Of a stretch of DNA of 32,320 nt, positions 24,828 to 32,320 are shown in pieces. The notes under the pieces are model-generated. The model did no database searches. It was not told where the DNA came from and worked only from the letters and a program-made list of their open reading frames with translations. The stretch is from positions 1-32,320 of the forward strand of contig DASVSC010000224.1 in the NCBI GenBank assembly GCA_036388295.1. Direction: 5' to 3'. The first letter of the stretch is position 1, and every line of letters starts with the position of its first letter. Position numbers and translations under genes: made by a program. This DNA is from RYN-431 sp036388295. GTDB taxonomy: Bacteria; Planctomycetota; Phycisphaerae; Tepidisphaerales; Tepidisphaeraceae.

Positions 24828-26492
24828 TCAATACGCCTGCGCGATTAGCACCTGCGTCGTCGTCGGTTTACCGGAATGGACGCAGAGGCCTTCCTTGCCG
24901 GACTGTTCGAACGGCACGCAGCGGACGGTGGCCTTGAGGTCGGTCTTCAGCTTCGCTTCGGCGGCGGCGTCGGGGTCGAAGTAGCAGCGGACGAAGCCGC
25001 CGTCGGCTTCCAGGATGCGTTTGAGGTCGTCGTACGAGTTCGCGTCGCGCGTGTTGCTGTCACGGAAGACGCGGGCCTTTTCCAGCATCAGGGCGTGCAC
25101 TTCTTCCAGCTTCGCCCGCAGCATGTCGGCCGACACGTCGGCGAGGGGGAGCGTTTCCTTCACCCTATCGAGGCGGCGTTTCAGCACCGTCACGCCGCTG
25201 GCGACGTCGCGCGGGCCGACTTCGAAGCGGAACGGCACGCCGCGCTGTTCCCAGTGGAACTGCTTGTCGCCGGGGCGAACGTCCCGCCAGTCGACAATGA
25301 CTTGTTGAAAGGTCTGCTCGTTGAAAAAATAACGATATAAGCCAGATTCCTTCAACGCGCCTGGGCCTTTGAATGCTGCGTCTTCAACCTGTTTCTCGGA
25401 TGTGTACACTCGACTGTCACCTTCGGCGTGGAAGCGTGCGCCTTGACCAACGTAAGTCACTGTAGACTGCAGGGGCCCCGATCTCTCGTAACCTTTCGTG
25501 CACTCTTGCTCTCCCACTAATTGCGTCAACATTTGACGAATAAACTTGCTGATCTCCCTTCCCTCATCGTCGTTCTTAAAGACTGGAATAATTACGGCCA
25601 CGATCGGGGCGACGCGGGGCGGGACGACCAGGCCGTCGTCGTCGCTGTGGGCCATGATCATCGCGCCGATCAGGCGGGTGCTGACGCCCCAGCTGGTGGT
25701 CCAGGCGTACTGCTGCGTGTTGTCGCGGCCGAGGTATTTGATCTCGAACGCCTTGGCGAAGTTCTGGCCCAGATCGTGGCTCGTGCCGGCCTGCAGGGCT
25801 TTGCCGTCCTGCATCAGGGCTTCGATGCAGTACGTGGTGACCGCGCCGGGGAACTTTTCGCTGTCGGTCTTGCGGCCTTTGACGACGGGCAGGGCCAGGG
25901 CCTCTTCGGCGAAGTCGGCGTAGACGTCGAGCATTTTCAGCGTCTCCACGTTCGCCTCGTCGGCCGTCTCGTGGGCGGTGTGGCCTTCCTGCCAGAGGAA
26001 CTCGCTCGTGCGCAGGAACAGGCGGGTGCGCATCTCCCAGCGCATCACGTTGCACCACTGATTGATCAGGATGGGCAGGTCGCGGTAGCTCTGAATCCAC
26101 TGCGCGTACATGTGGCCGATCATCGTTTCGGATGTCGGGCGGATGACCAGCGGCTCTTCCAGCTCGCCGGCCGGCTTCAGTTTGCCGTCGGGGCCCTTTT
26201 CGAACTTGCTGTGCGTGACGATCGCGCATTCCAGCGCGAAGCCTTCGACGTGCTCGGCTTCCTTGGTCAGGAAGCTCTGCGGGATCAGCAGCGGGAAGTA
26301 GGCGTTGACGTGGCCGGTCTCTTTGAAGCGGCGGTCGAGGTCGCGCTGGATCGCTTCCCAGATGGAAAATCCTTCCGGCCGAATGACCATGCAGCCGCGC
26401 ACGGGCGAGTAGTCCGCCAGTTGGGCGGCTTTGATGACGTCGAGATACCACTGGGCGTAGTCGTCTTTGCGGGCTTTGATGTTCTTGGCCAT
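24828..26492 (-). CDS. proS: Prolyl-tRNA synthetase (short, archaeal/eukaryotic type) with an insertion
   Basis: ProRS (554 aa) charges tRNA-Pro. It is the type without the bacterial editing domain. Motif 2 lies around RWEMRTR...FLWQEGHTAH (151-174). Motif 3 is around GAMIMAHSDDDGLVVPPRVAP (276-296). The anticodon-binding domain begins near 298 and ends in the family-typical AQAY. Between TQLVGEQ (about 327) and QVIVDWRDVRPGDKQFHWEQ (about 397) sit about 65-70 residues that Thermus-type ProRS lacks. The DNA of this part (25295-25600) is much poorer in G+C than its flanks. Of the four zinc Cys in related enzymes, only two are evident (RCYFD, LCVHSG). ATG 26492 gives the family start MAKNIKARKDDYAQWY; the longer frame runs into a repeat. 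Confidence 0.95.
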   Translation of the reverse strand: MAKNIKARKDDYAQWYLDVIKAAQLADYSPVRGCMVIRPEGFSIWEAIQRDLDRRFKETGHVNAYFPLLIPQSFLTKEAEHVEGFALECAIVTHSKFEKGPDGKLKPAGELEEPLVIRPTSETMIGHMYAQWIQSYRDLPILINQWCNVMRWEMRTRLFLRTSEFLWQEGHTAHETADEANVETLKMLDVYADFAEEALALPVVKGRKTDSEKFPGAVTTYCIEALMQDGKALQAGTSHDLGQNFAKAFEIKYLGRDNTQQYAWTTSWGVSTRLIGAMIMAHSDDDGLVVPPRVAPIVAVIIPVFKNDDEGREISKFIRQMLTQLVGEQECTKGYERSGPLQSTVTYVGQGARFHAEGDSRVYTSEKQVEDAAFKGPGALKESGLYRYFFNEQTFQQVIVDWRDVRPGDKQFHWEQRGVPFRFEVGPRDVASGVTVLKRRLDRVKETLPLADVSADMLRAKLEEVHALMLEKARVFRDSNTRDANSYDDLKRILEADGGFVRCYFDPDAAAEAKLKTDLKATVRCVPFEQSGKEGLCVHSGKPTTTQVLIAQAY

Positions 26493-26502
26493 GGGGGCGA
26501 AC

Positions 26503-26508
26503 AGTGTA
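26503..26508 (-). promoter_or_regulatory. proS -10 box
   Basis: TACACT on the minus strand ends 10 nt before the ATG and lies 2 nt from the left arm of the adjacent inverted repeat. Confidence 0.42.
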
Positions 26509-26510
26509 AC

Positions 26511-26616
26511 GGGAGAGAGGGGATAGGGTAGAGGCGTGAGGCGTAAGGAAGATTGCACGCGGCAGTGGGCTTCTGCTTTTACTCACGCCTCACGCCTTCA
26601 CCCTATCCCCTCTCCC
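26511..26616. repeat. Family G inverted repeat (proS/tpiA)
   Basis: The arms 26511-26548 and 26581-26616 are inverted with a few mismatches and a 2-nt length difference. Each combines a GAGAGGGGATAGGGT block, similar to family B, with tandem GGCGTGA-like units, as in families C-F. It fills the divergent proS/tpiA promoter region; the 32-nt spacer has no recognised feature. Confidence 0.88.
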
Positions 26617-26618
26617 TT

Positions 26619-26646
26619 TTGCATGCCCGGCGGGTTTCGCTAAGAT
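26619..26646 (+). promoter_or_regulatory. tpiA promoter
   Basis: TTGCAT (26619-26624), a 16-nt spacer and TAAGAT (26641-26646). The -35 starts 2 nt after the repeat's right arm. The leader to ATG 26699 is about 45 nt and contains AAGGAG. Confidence 0.5.
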
Positions 26647-26698
26647 GCCCAATCCCCTTTTCCGGGGCCGCAGCAGGTTTAAGGAGTCAGACGCACCG

Positions 26699-27445
<747 letters not shown>

Positions 27446-27481
27446 ATCTGACCCCCAAGGCCCGTCCGAACGGACCCCCTC

Positions 27482-27937
27482 ATGACCTTCATCTATCACT
27501 CGCTGCTGGTTTTGTTCCTCGTCCTGAGCCTGTTCCTCGTCCTGCTGGTGCTGATCCAGAAGGGCCGCGGCGGCGGCCTGTCGGCGGCGTTCGGCGGCGT
27601 GGGCGGCAACACCGCATTCGGCGCCAAGACCGGCGACGTGCTGACATGGGCCACCAGCATTGTGTTCGGCGTCTTTCTGCTGCTGGCGATCGGGCTGAAC
27701 CTGATCGGCAACCGTTTGCACGAAGCGAACACGTCGCTGACGGTCGCGTCGCCGACCACCGTGCCGACCGACGCCGCCGCGAGCGTGGTCGACAACAGCC
27801 CGATCGCCCTGCCGCCGCCGTCGCCGACGCCCGCGCCGACGCCTGCCGTCGTCCCGCCGACGACGAATCCGTCGACCGGCCCTTCCACGAGCCCGACGGC
27901 CGTGATGCCGAGCGCGTCCACGCAGCCGACCCCGTAA
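27482..27937 (+). CDS. secG: Preprotein translocase subunit SecG, with Pro/Ser/Thr-rich tail
   Basis: SecG (151 aa) is the small non-essential subunit of SecYEG. Two membrane segments (about 3-27 and 52-77) flank the conserved QKGRGGGLSAAFGG and NTAFGAKTGDVLTWAT region. The tail from about residue 85 is made almost wholly of Pro, Thr, Ser and Ala and is of low complexity, roughly doubling the usual 75-110 residues. Such tails occur in some phyla and have no known role. It lies between tpiA and yicC, probably cotranscribed with tpiA. Confidence 0.93.
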   Translation: MTFIYHSLLVLFLVLSLFLVLLVLIQKGRGGGLSAAFGGVGGNTAFGAKTGDVLTWATSIVFGVFLLLAIGLNLIGNRLHEANTSLTVASPTTVPTDAAASVVDNSPIALPPPSPTPAPTPAVVPPTTNPSTGPSTSPTAVMPSASTQPTP

Positions 27938-27949
27938 GCGGAGCCACGC

Positions 27950-28831
27950 ATGATCGTCAGCATGACCGGCTTCGGCGACGCCACCACCGAGCGCGACGGG
28001 ACGCATTACGCGGTCGAGGTGCGTTCGCTCAACAATCGCTTCTTTAAAGCCGTCATCAAGCTGCCGGACGTGATCAGCGGGCTGGAGCCGGAAGTGGAAA
28101 CGCTGCTGCGCGAAAAGCTCGGGCGCGGCAGCGTGACGTGCGTGATCAAGCTGCGCGTGGACGGGGCCGACGCCGCTTACGTCATCAACCAAGCCGCGTT
28201 GCAGTCGTATTTGCAGCAGCTGCACCAGGTGGCCACGCTCGGCGAAGCCGTTCGCATCGACATGGCCAGCCTGCTGACGCTGCCGGGCGTCTGCCAGGAA
28301 CCGGACGAAGACGTCGACCACCACGCCAAGCACGGCGACGTGCTGCGCGAGCTGATCGCCAAGGCCGTCGAAAAGCTCATCGGCATGCGGCAACGTGAAG
28401 GCCAGGCGCTGTTTACCGACCTGCAAAAGCACCTGACGGTGATCGGCGCCGCGCTGGCCGAGATCGAAAAACGTGCGCCGATGGTGATCGACGAATACCA
28501 CCGCCGGCTGACGGCGCGGGTGAACGAATTGCTCAGCAAAGCCCAGCTTCAGGTCAATCAGACCGATCTGTACAAGGAAGTGGCCGTCTACGCCGAGCGG
28601 TCGGACATTGCCGAGGAAATCCAGCGATTGCGGCACCACCTCAAGGCGTTCGAGGCCGCCTGCCGCACGACCGAGCACGCCGGCCGCAAGCTGGACTTCC
28701 TGACGCAGGAAATGCTCCGCGAGACGAATACCATCGGCAGCAAGGCCAACGACGCCGTGATCGCCGGCCACGTCGTGGACATCAAGGGTTCGATCGACCG
28801 CATGAAAGAACAGGTTCAGAACGTGGAGTAA
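27950..28831 (+). CDS. yicC: YicC family endoribonuclease
   Basis: This 293-residue protein has both conserved YicC blocks: the N-terminal domain starting MIVSMTGFGDATTE with VEVRSLNNRFFK, and the C-terminal DUF1732 region (ERSDIAEEIQRLRHHLKAF, GRKLDFLTQEMLRETNTIGSKAND, VVDIKGSIDRMKEQVQNVE). Family members are Mn2+-dependent endoribonucleases linked to sRNA turnover in E. coli. GGAG lies 6 nt before the ATG. It stands upstream of gmk, a widespread arrangement. A hairpin repeat begins 2 nt after its stop. Confidence 0.95.
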   Translation: MIVSMTGFGDATTERDGTHYAVEVRSLNNRFFKAVIKLPDVISGLEPEVETLLREKLGRGSVTCVIKLRVDGADAAYVINQAALQSYLQQLHQVATLGEAVRIDMASLLTLPGVCQEPDEDVDHHAKHGDVLRELIAKAVEKLIGMRQREGQALFTDLQKHLTVIGAALAEIEKRAPMVIDEYHRRLTARVNELLSKAQLQVNQTDLYKEVAVYAERSDIAEEIQRLRHHLKAFEAACRTTEHAGRKLDFLTQEMLRETNTIGSKANDAVIAGHVVDIKGSIDRMKEQVQNVE

Positions 28832-28833
28832 AA

Positions 28834-28915
28834 GTGGGAAGTTGAGAGTGGGAAGTGGGAAGTAAAACTCAGTTCCTTTGCATTCACTTCCCGCTTCCCA
28901 CTATTAACTTCCCAC
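28834..28915 (+). repeat. Family E inverted repeat (yicC/gmk)
   Basis: The 30-nt arms 28834-28863 and 28886-28915 are inverted with three mismatches around a 22-nt spacer. Each contains three TGGGAAG-like units. Two of the mismatches create TATTAACT in the right arm, a -10-like element 13 nt before the gmk start. Confidence 0.9.
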
Positions 28916-28922
28916 CCAACCC

Positions 28923-29531
28923 ATGAACGCCGCCAGCCCCATCATCGCCACGCCCGCCCACCGCGGCCTTCTTCTCGTCATGGTCGGCCCCAGCGGCGTG
29001 GGCAAAAGCACCATCGCGCGGCTGCTCTCGGACCGCACGAAGGTCTGGTACACCGTCAGCGTCACCACCCGCCCGCGCAAGCCCGAAGACGCGGTCGGCA
29101 AAACCTACGAGCACATCGATAAGCAGACCTTCTTCGCCCGCCTGGATGACGACCAATACCTGGAATACGCCCAGGTTTACGGCGACTACTACGCCACGCC
29201 GAAGCACCCGACGCTGGATTTTCTGGCCGAGGGAAAAGACGTGCTGTTGGAGATTGACGTGCAGGGCGCACTGCAGGTGCGTGACGCGTTTCCGGACGCC
29301 GTGCTGATGTTCATCCTGCCGCCCGACCAGGACACGCTGCTGACGCGTCTGACCGATCGCGGCCGCGACGCGCCGGACGACATCCAGAAGCGGTTCCGCG
29401 CCGCCCGCCGTGAAATTGCTATGGCCCGCGGTAGCCACAGCTTCGACTACATGGTCATCAACGACGACCTGGAGAAGGCCGTCGAAGAGATCGTCAAGAT
29501 CATCCACCTGAAGCGCGTCGGCGGCATCTGA
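28923..29531 (+). CDS. gmk: Guanylate kinase
   Basis: Gmk (202 aa) phosphorylates GMP to GDP. The P-loop GPSGVGKS is at 22-29. The GMP-binding segment has SVTTRPRKPED and GKTYEHIDKQTFFARLDDDQYLEYAQVYGDYYATP. LEIDVQGALQV and the lid helix RLTDRGRDAPDDIQKRF are typical. The order yicC-gmk-rpoZ-coaC is conserved across many bacteria. No Shine-Dalgarno is seen before ATG 28923; an in-repeat -10-like box suggests its own short-leader promoter. Confidence 0.97.
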   Translation: MNAASPIIATPAHRGLLLVMVGPSGVGKSTIARLLSDRTKVWYTVSVTTRPRKPEDAVGKTYEHIDKQTFFARLDDDQYLEYAQVYGDYYATPKHPTLDFLAEGKDVLLEIDVQGALQVRDAFPDAVLMFILPPDQDTLLTRLTDRGRDAPDDIQKRFRAARREIAMARGSHSFDYMVINDDLEKAVEEIVKIIHLKRVGGI

Positions 29532-29537
29532 TGCAAT

Positions 29538-29609
29538 GGCCGCGGGTGTAAACCCGCGCGAATCACTTTGTATTCGGAAGGGCCTCGCGCGGGTTCACAC
29601 CCGCGGCCA
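29538..29609. repeat. Family A inverted-repeat pair
   Basis: The 25-nt arms 29538-29562 and 29585-29609 are inverted with one substitution in the right arm. The spacer is 22 nt. The right arm ends exactly where the rpoZ -35 box starts. Confidence 0.93.
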
Positions 29610-29638
29610 TTGCCCGAAAGACGCGTTTCCGGTACAAT
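29610..29638 (+). promoter_or_regulatory. rpoZ promoter
   Basis: TTGCCC (29610-29615), a 17-nt spacer and TACAAT (29633-29638), about 24 nt before the ATG. The clearest promoter in the window by box match and spacing. Confidence 0.65.
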
Positions 29639-29662
29639 TTCCCGTTCCCTATAAGGAAAAGC

Positions 29663-29890
29663 ATGATCGAAGCACTCAAGAGCGACGAAATCGTCAACAA
29701 AGTCGGCGGCCGGTTCAAACTGACGGCCCTGCTGCAGAAGCGCGTCGTCGAACTCATGGACGGCGCCCGCCCGCTCGTCGAACGCCACGACGGCATGACC
29801 GACCTCGAGGTGGCCATCCAGGAAGTGCTGCAGGACAAAATCGCCATCGACTACGAAGCCAGCGGCATCACGCCGCCGACGGCGGAATAA
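29663..29890 (+). CDS. rpoZ: RNA polymerase omega subunit
   Basis: This 75-residue protein matches omega by size, position after gmk, and motifs: VNKVGGRFKLTALLQKRVVELMDGARPLV corresponds to the usual NRFxLxxxxxxRARQL segment, followed by DLEVAIQEVLQDKI. Omega helps fold and hold beta-prime and, in some bacteria, binds ppGpp. AAGGA lies about 6 nt before the ATG. It has its own promoter next to a family A repeat. Confidence 0.9.
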   Translation: MIEALKSDEIVNKVGGRFKLTALLQKRVVELMDGARPLVERHDGMTDLEVAIQEVLQDKIAIDYEASGITPPTAE

Positions 29891-29909
29891 TCGATTCAGC
29901 CTGATTTTC

Positions 29910-29980
29910 AGCCGCAGATAAACGCAGATGGGAGAAGGCAATCCTCTTCCATCTGCGTTTATCTGCGTCCATCTGCGGCT
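29910..29980 (+). repeat. Family F inverted repeat (rpoZ/coaC), unequal arms
   Basis: The left arm (29910-29931) has two CGCAGAT units. The right arm (29949-29980) has three inverted units. Pairing therefore leaves a 10-nt unit bulged out. The last base of the right arm is the first T of the coaC -10 box. Confidence 0.88.
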
Positions 29981-29985
29981 AAACT
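29980..29985 (+). promoter_or_regulatory. coaC -10 box
   Basis: TAAACT ends 6 nt before the coaC ATG (leaderless prediction) and begins on the last base of the family F repeat. Confidence 0.42.
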
Positions 29986-29991
29986 AATCTC

Positions 29992-30591
29992 ATGGCCGAC
30001 GCGAACGCTGCCCCACCTGCATTGACGCTCAAAGGCCGTGAGATCGTCGTCGGCGTGTGCGGCGGTATCGCCTGTTACAAAGTCGCCGACGTCGTCAGCA
30101 AACTCGTCCAGGCCGGCGCGGGCGTGACGGTGGCCATGACCGCCGATGCCCAGAAGTTCGTCGCCCCGCTCACCTTCCAGGCCCTGACCGGCCGTCCTGT
30201 CCACACCGACATCTGGTCCGTCCAAGACAGCGGCGACGTCCAGCACATAAAGCTGACTGAACACGCCGACCTGATGCTCGTCGCCCCCGCAACGGCCACC
30301 ACCATCGCCCGCGTCGCCAGCGGCTTGTGCGACGACCTCGTCAGCCTGCTGATCGCCGCCGCCGCCTGCCCCGTGCTGTTCGCGCCCGCCATGAATGACC
30401 GCATGTGGGCCAACCCGATTGCCAAGCGAAACGTGCAGACGCTGAAAGACGTCGGCTACGCGTTCGTCGGCCCCGAGGAAGGGTGGCTGGCCTGCCGGAA
30501 CGTCGGCGCGGGGCGGATGAGCGAGCCGCGGGAGATCGTGCAGGCCGTCGTCGCGGCGCTGCACGTCCGGTCTGTCACTTCCCCCACGTAA
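29992..30591 (+). CDS. coaC: Phosphopantothenoylcysteine decarboxylase (CoaC domain only)
   Basis: This 199-residue flavoprotein decarboxylates 4'-phosphopantothenoylcysteine in CoA synthesis. The FMN-binding start VVGVCGGIACYK (19-30), catalytic His85 (HIKL), APATATTIARVASGL (98-111), PAMN with Asn135, and the substrate-clamp Cys168 with GAGRM (172-176) are present. The usual ACGD clamp reads ACRN here. Most bacteria fuse CoaC to the CoaB synthetase (about 400 aa); here the gene stops after CoaC, so CoaB must be elsewhere. It ends the yicC-gmk-rpoZ cluster and converges with the next gene. Confidence 0.9.
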   Translation: MADANAAPPALTLKGREIVVGVCGGIACYKVADVVSKLVQAGAGVTVAMTADAQKFVAPLTFQALTGRPVHTDIWSVQDSGDVQHIKLTEHADLMLVAPATATTIARVASGLCDDLVSLLIAAAACPVLFAPAMNDRMWANPIAKRNVQTLKDVGYAFVGPEEGWLACRNVGAGRMSEPREIVQAVVAALHVRSVTSPT

Positions 30592-30641
30592 CGGTGACGC
30601 GTGCGGCGCGCGAGACAGCCGTGCCCCGAAGCGGCCAGTTT

Positions 30642-31322
30642 TTATGGCGTCTTCTTCAGCCTTAGCTTCAAATCGACCGCGCTGCGTGTAATCGCACCGC
30701 TGCCGGGCGTGAAGTAGAGACGCAGGCTGTAGCGCGGGTCGTTCCATTCGCGGTCGTCATTGAGCAGCAGTTTGAATTGGCCGCTGACGACGAGCGTGCC
30801 CTGCGGCGTGGGGACTTCGATCTCACGCACGGCATCCTTGTCGAAGATCCGTGGCATTCCTTTCGTGGCCGGCGTCAGCGGAAGCGGCTGCGCGACGCCG
30901 TCGATTTTCATCTCACGGCCGCCGAACGTGGCGACCGGCAGGATGAAGGTCATCGACAATTCGTTCGTGTCCAGCGGCTTGTCACTCACGAACTCGGCCG
31001 ACAGGTTCAGGCCGTCGGGCTGAGCCGTGATGGACTGCGTGTACTTCGCCGGGCCGGCCGGCGTAGTGAGGATGCCGGGGATCGTCATCTGTGACGCCGT
31101 AATCATCGGCGCCGTCGTTGGGGCGAACCGGTCGTGCTGTTGGGCAATGACCCACTTGGCATCGTAGTAGTTGACCTCGATGTACACATCGCCGAGGTCG
31201 ATGACGCCCGTCGGCCGCATCGTGAACTCGCCCGAGATCGGCGTCTTTTCCGCCGGCCGCGTTTGGGCCAGGGCCGGGGCGACCGTCATCAGCAATAAAG
31301 CCGCAAAAGTAGTGCGTCGCAT
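30642..31322 (-). CDS. Secreted protein of unknown function
   Basis: This 226-residue protein was not recognised. A clear signal peptide (MRRTTFAALLLMTVAPALA) has a probable cleavage before Gln20. The mature part is rich in alternating hydrophobic and polar residues (VIDLGDVYIEVNYYDAKWVIAQ, LNLSAEFVSDKPLDTNELSMTF, GTLVVSGQFKLLLNDDREW), suggesting a beta-sandwich exported to periplasm or surface. No catalytic motif, lipobox or anchor is seen. An unbroken frame reaches 31493, but ATG 31322 has the signal peptide and a strong GGAGGAG 5 nt upstream. A LacI-type operator-like site lies about 155 nt upstream. Confidence 0.82.
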   Translation of the reverse strand: MRRTTFAALLLMTVAPALAQTRPAEKTPISGEFTMRPTGVIDLGDVYIEVNYYDAKWVIAQQHDRFAPTTAPMITASQMTIPGILTTPAGPAKYTQSITAQPDGLNLSAEFVSDKPLDTNELSMTFILPVATFGGREMKIDGVAQPLPLTPATKGMPRIFDKDAVREIEVPTPQGTLVVSGQFKLLLNDDREWNDPRYSLRLYFTPGSGAITRSAVDLKLRLKKTP

Positions 31323-31476
31323 GGGTGCTCCTCCGTTAAAAGCAGCGGCCGCCGCGCGGGGCAGCGAATTGCCGGGGTTGGCATCGTATGTCATTGCCGG
31401 CGATTCGAGAATCGCACGGAGCCGAATGATCTCATGGCCAGCGGTGGTTGGCGTGACCTTCTGCCCAAGGTTCGCT

Positions 31477-31494
31477 ATTGAAAGCGTTTTCAAG
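31477..31494. promoter_or_regulatory. LacI/CcpA-type operator-like site
   Basis: ATTGAAAGCGTTTTCAAG has half-sites TTGAAA and TTTCAA around a central GCGT and fits the cre consensus WWTGNAARCGNWWWCAWW at 17 of 18 positions. It lies in the 351-nt gap upstream of the secreted-protein gene. No LacI-family regulator is encoded here. Confidence 0.5.
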
Positions 31495-31514
31495 CCGAAC
31501 AGAGCGTCATCTCT

Positions 31515-31624
31515 GGTCCCCCTCCCCTTGTGGGAGGGGTTAGGGGAGGGGTTCTTCGGCTGTTGTTACGCTCTTCGCACGTCACGACCCCTCCCCCCAC
31601 CCCCTCCCTCAAGGGGAGGGGGAG
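31515..31624. repeat. Family B-like inverted-repeat pair
   Basis: The left arm (31515-31553) has CCCCTCCCC, a short loop, GGGAGGGG and the tail TTAGGGGAGGGG. The right arm (31587-31624) is its inverted copy. It has the hairpin-plus-tail design of family B, but a diverged, G/C-only hairpin. The rest of the gap 31323-31673 shows only the operator-like site. Confidence 0.82.
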
Positions 31625-31673
31625 CGAACGCAGGCTCTAAATCTGGTCCGAGATTGCTCTCGGTCGACACGAT

Positions 31674-32300
31674 CTAGCGAATGACCCGGGCCGGCACGCC
31701 GACGACGGTGACGCCGGCCGCCACGTCCGTCCGCACCACCGCCCCCGCCCCGACGACCGCCCGTTCACCAACGGCCAGGCATTGGATCACCATCGCCCCC
31801 AGGCCGACGAACGCGAAGTCGCCCACCGTCACGCGCCCCGCCAGCCGTACGCCCGGCGCGATGTGCGTGTGCCGGCCGATGACGCATTCGTGGTCGACGA
31901 CGGCCGACGTGTTGACGATGGTGCCGTCGCCGATTGTCGCGTCGACCGACACCACCACCCCGGCCGCGATCACCACGCCCCGGCCGACGGTCGCCGACTC
32001 CGCGACGCACGCCCGCGGGTGAACCGCCGACACCAGCTCCAGCCCCGCCGCCTCCGCCTCCGCCGCGTAGTTCGCACGCGTGCGGTTGTCGCCGATGGCC
32101 ACAATCACGCCGCGGACCTTCCGGCCCGGCATCTTGTCCAACAAGTTCGGCCCGCCCAGCACCGGCACGTCGTGCACGCTCCGCCCGTGCGTGGCCGAGT
32201 CGGCGTCGAGAAAGCCGACGACGCGGTGCCGCCCTTCCTGACGCACCGCGTCCAGGACGACCTTGCCATGCCCGCCGCAACCGATGAGGAGAATGTCCAT
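31674..32300 (-). CDS. NeuD/PglD-type sugar O- or N-acyltransferase
   Basis: This 208-residue protein has a short Rossmann-like N-terminal domain (LLIGCGGHGKVVLDAV, residues 4-19) that binds the UDP-sugar or sialic acid in this family. A left-handed beta-helix of hexapeptide repeats follows (about 92-190). The family's catalytic His is in VVDHECVIG (His137), with HIAPG at 146-150. It would use acetyl-CoA to acylate a nucleotide sugar or sialic acid for surface glycans or protein glycosylation. The substrate is open. ATG 32300 is 20 nt from the window edge, so the upstream operon context is not visible. Confidence 0.88.
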   Translation of the reverse strand: MDILLIGCGGHGKVVLDAVRQEGRHRVVGFLDADSATHGRSVHDVPVLGGPNLLDKMPGRKVRGVIVAIGDNRTRANYAAEAEAAGLELVSAVHPRACVAESATVGRGVVIAAGVVVSVDATIGDGTIVNTSAVVDHECVIGRHTHIAPGVRLAGRVTVGDFAFVGLGAMVIQCLAVGERAVVGAGAVVRTDVAAGVTVVGVPARVIR

Positions 32301-32320
32301 GGGGAGCGGCTGGCGGCGGG

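Noticed and set aside
30592..30641. Terminator between coaC and the secreted-protein gene
   Set aside because: Only a 4-bp imperfect stem was found; the T-run present is not preceded by a convincing hairpin.
31323..31493. 57-residue extension of the secreted protein
   Set aside because: ATG 31322 has a strong GGAGGAG and starts a clear signal peptide; the extension would bury it and runs into the operator-like site.

Overview
The window is GC-rich DNA (mostly 60-70 % G+C by eye) from a diderm bacterium, most likely a planctomycete of the Phycisphaerae type. The reasons are a fused LpxC-FabZ gene followed by lpxA, a stand-alone CoaC, an archaeal-type (short) ProRS, single housekeeping genes scattered between short operons, and many intergenic inverted repeats. 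The phylum is inferred from gene content; no rRNA is present. There is no prophage, insertion sequence or CRISPR array. Apart from one toxin-antitoxin pair, the coding content is core-genome in character.

Layout. 1-4018: phoH (minus) diverges from ffh (plus), with a repeat between them. ffh is followed by a UPF0175/PIN toxin-antitoxin pair and recX. 4019-7640: leuA behind a promoter, a possible leader peptide and an intrinsic terminator, then the ABC-F gene ettA. 7641-10368: minus-strand operon coaX, mnmE-like, dedA, joined by 4-nt overlaps. 10369-12789: an orphan hybrid histidine kinase and tRNA-Pro(CGG), both minus. 12886-16421: a four-carbon-acid-sugar-kinase-like gene, then lpxC/fabZ and lpxA (lipid A). 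16638-22330: an SDR dehydrogenase (minus) diverging from a three-gene ABC importer. 22493-26492: a parvulin lipoprotein, then bpt and proS (minus). 26699-30591: tpiA, secG, yicC, gmk, rpoZ, coaC. 30642-32300: a secreted protein of unknown function and a NeuD/PglD-type acyltransferase (both minus).

Regulation. Many first genes of transcription units have a TAnnnT -10 box only 5-11 nt before the start codon (phoH, ffh, ettA, lpxC, the ABC ATPase, ppiC, bpt, proS, coaC). Leaderless or nearly leaderless transcripts would therefore be common. Genes with a longer leader (leuA, coaX, SDR, tpiA, rpoZ, the secreted protein) carry Shine-Dalgarno sequences.

The most striking feature is non-coding. About a dozen intergenic inverted-repeat pairs fall into three designs: a GC-rich REP-like family (A), a CCCTCTCCC-hairpin family (B), and arms built from two or three copies of a 7-base unit (C-G). 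Several repeat edges lie flush against, or within 2 nt of, promoter boxes. Other points of interest are a low-GC patch carrying an insertion in proS, an MnmE homologue without its folate and cysteine motifs, a CoaX with Asn at the usual catalytic Asp, possible attenuation of leuA, and a near-perfect LacI-type operator.
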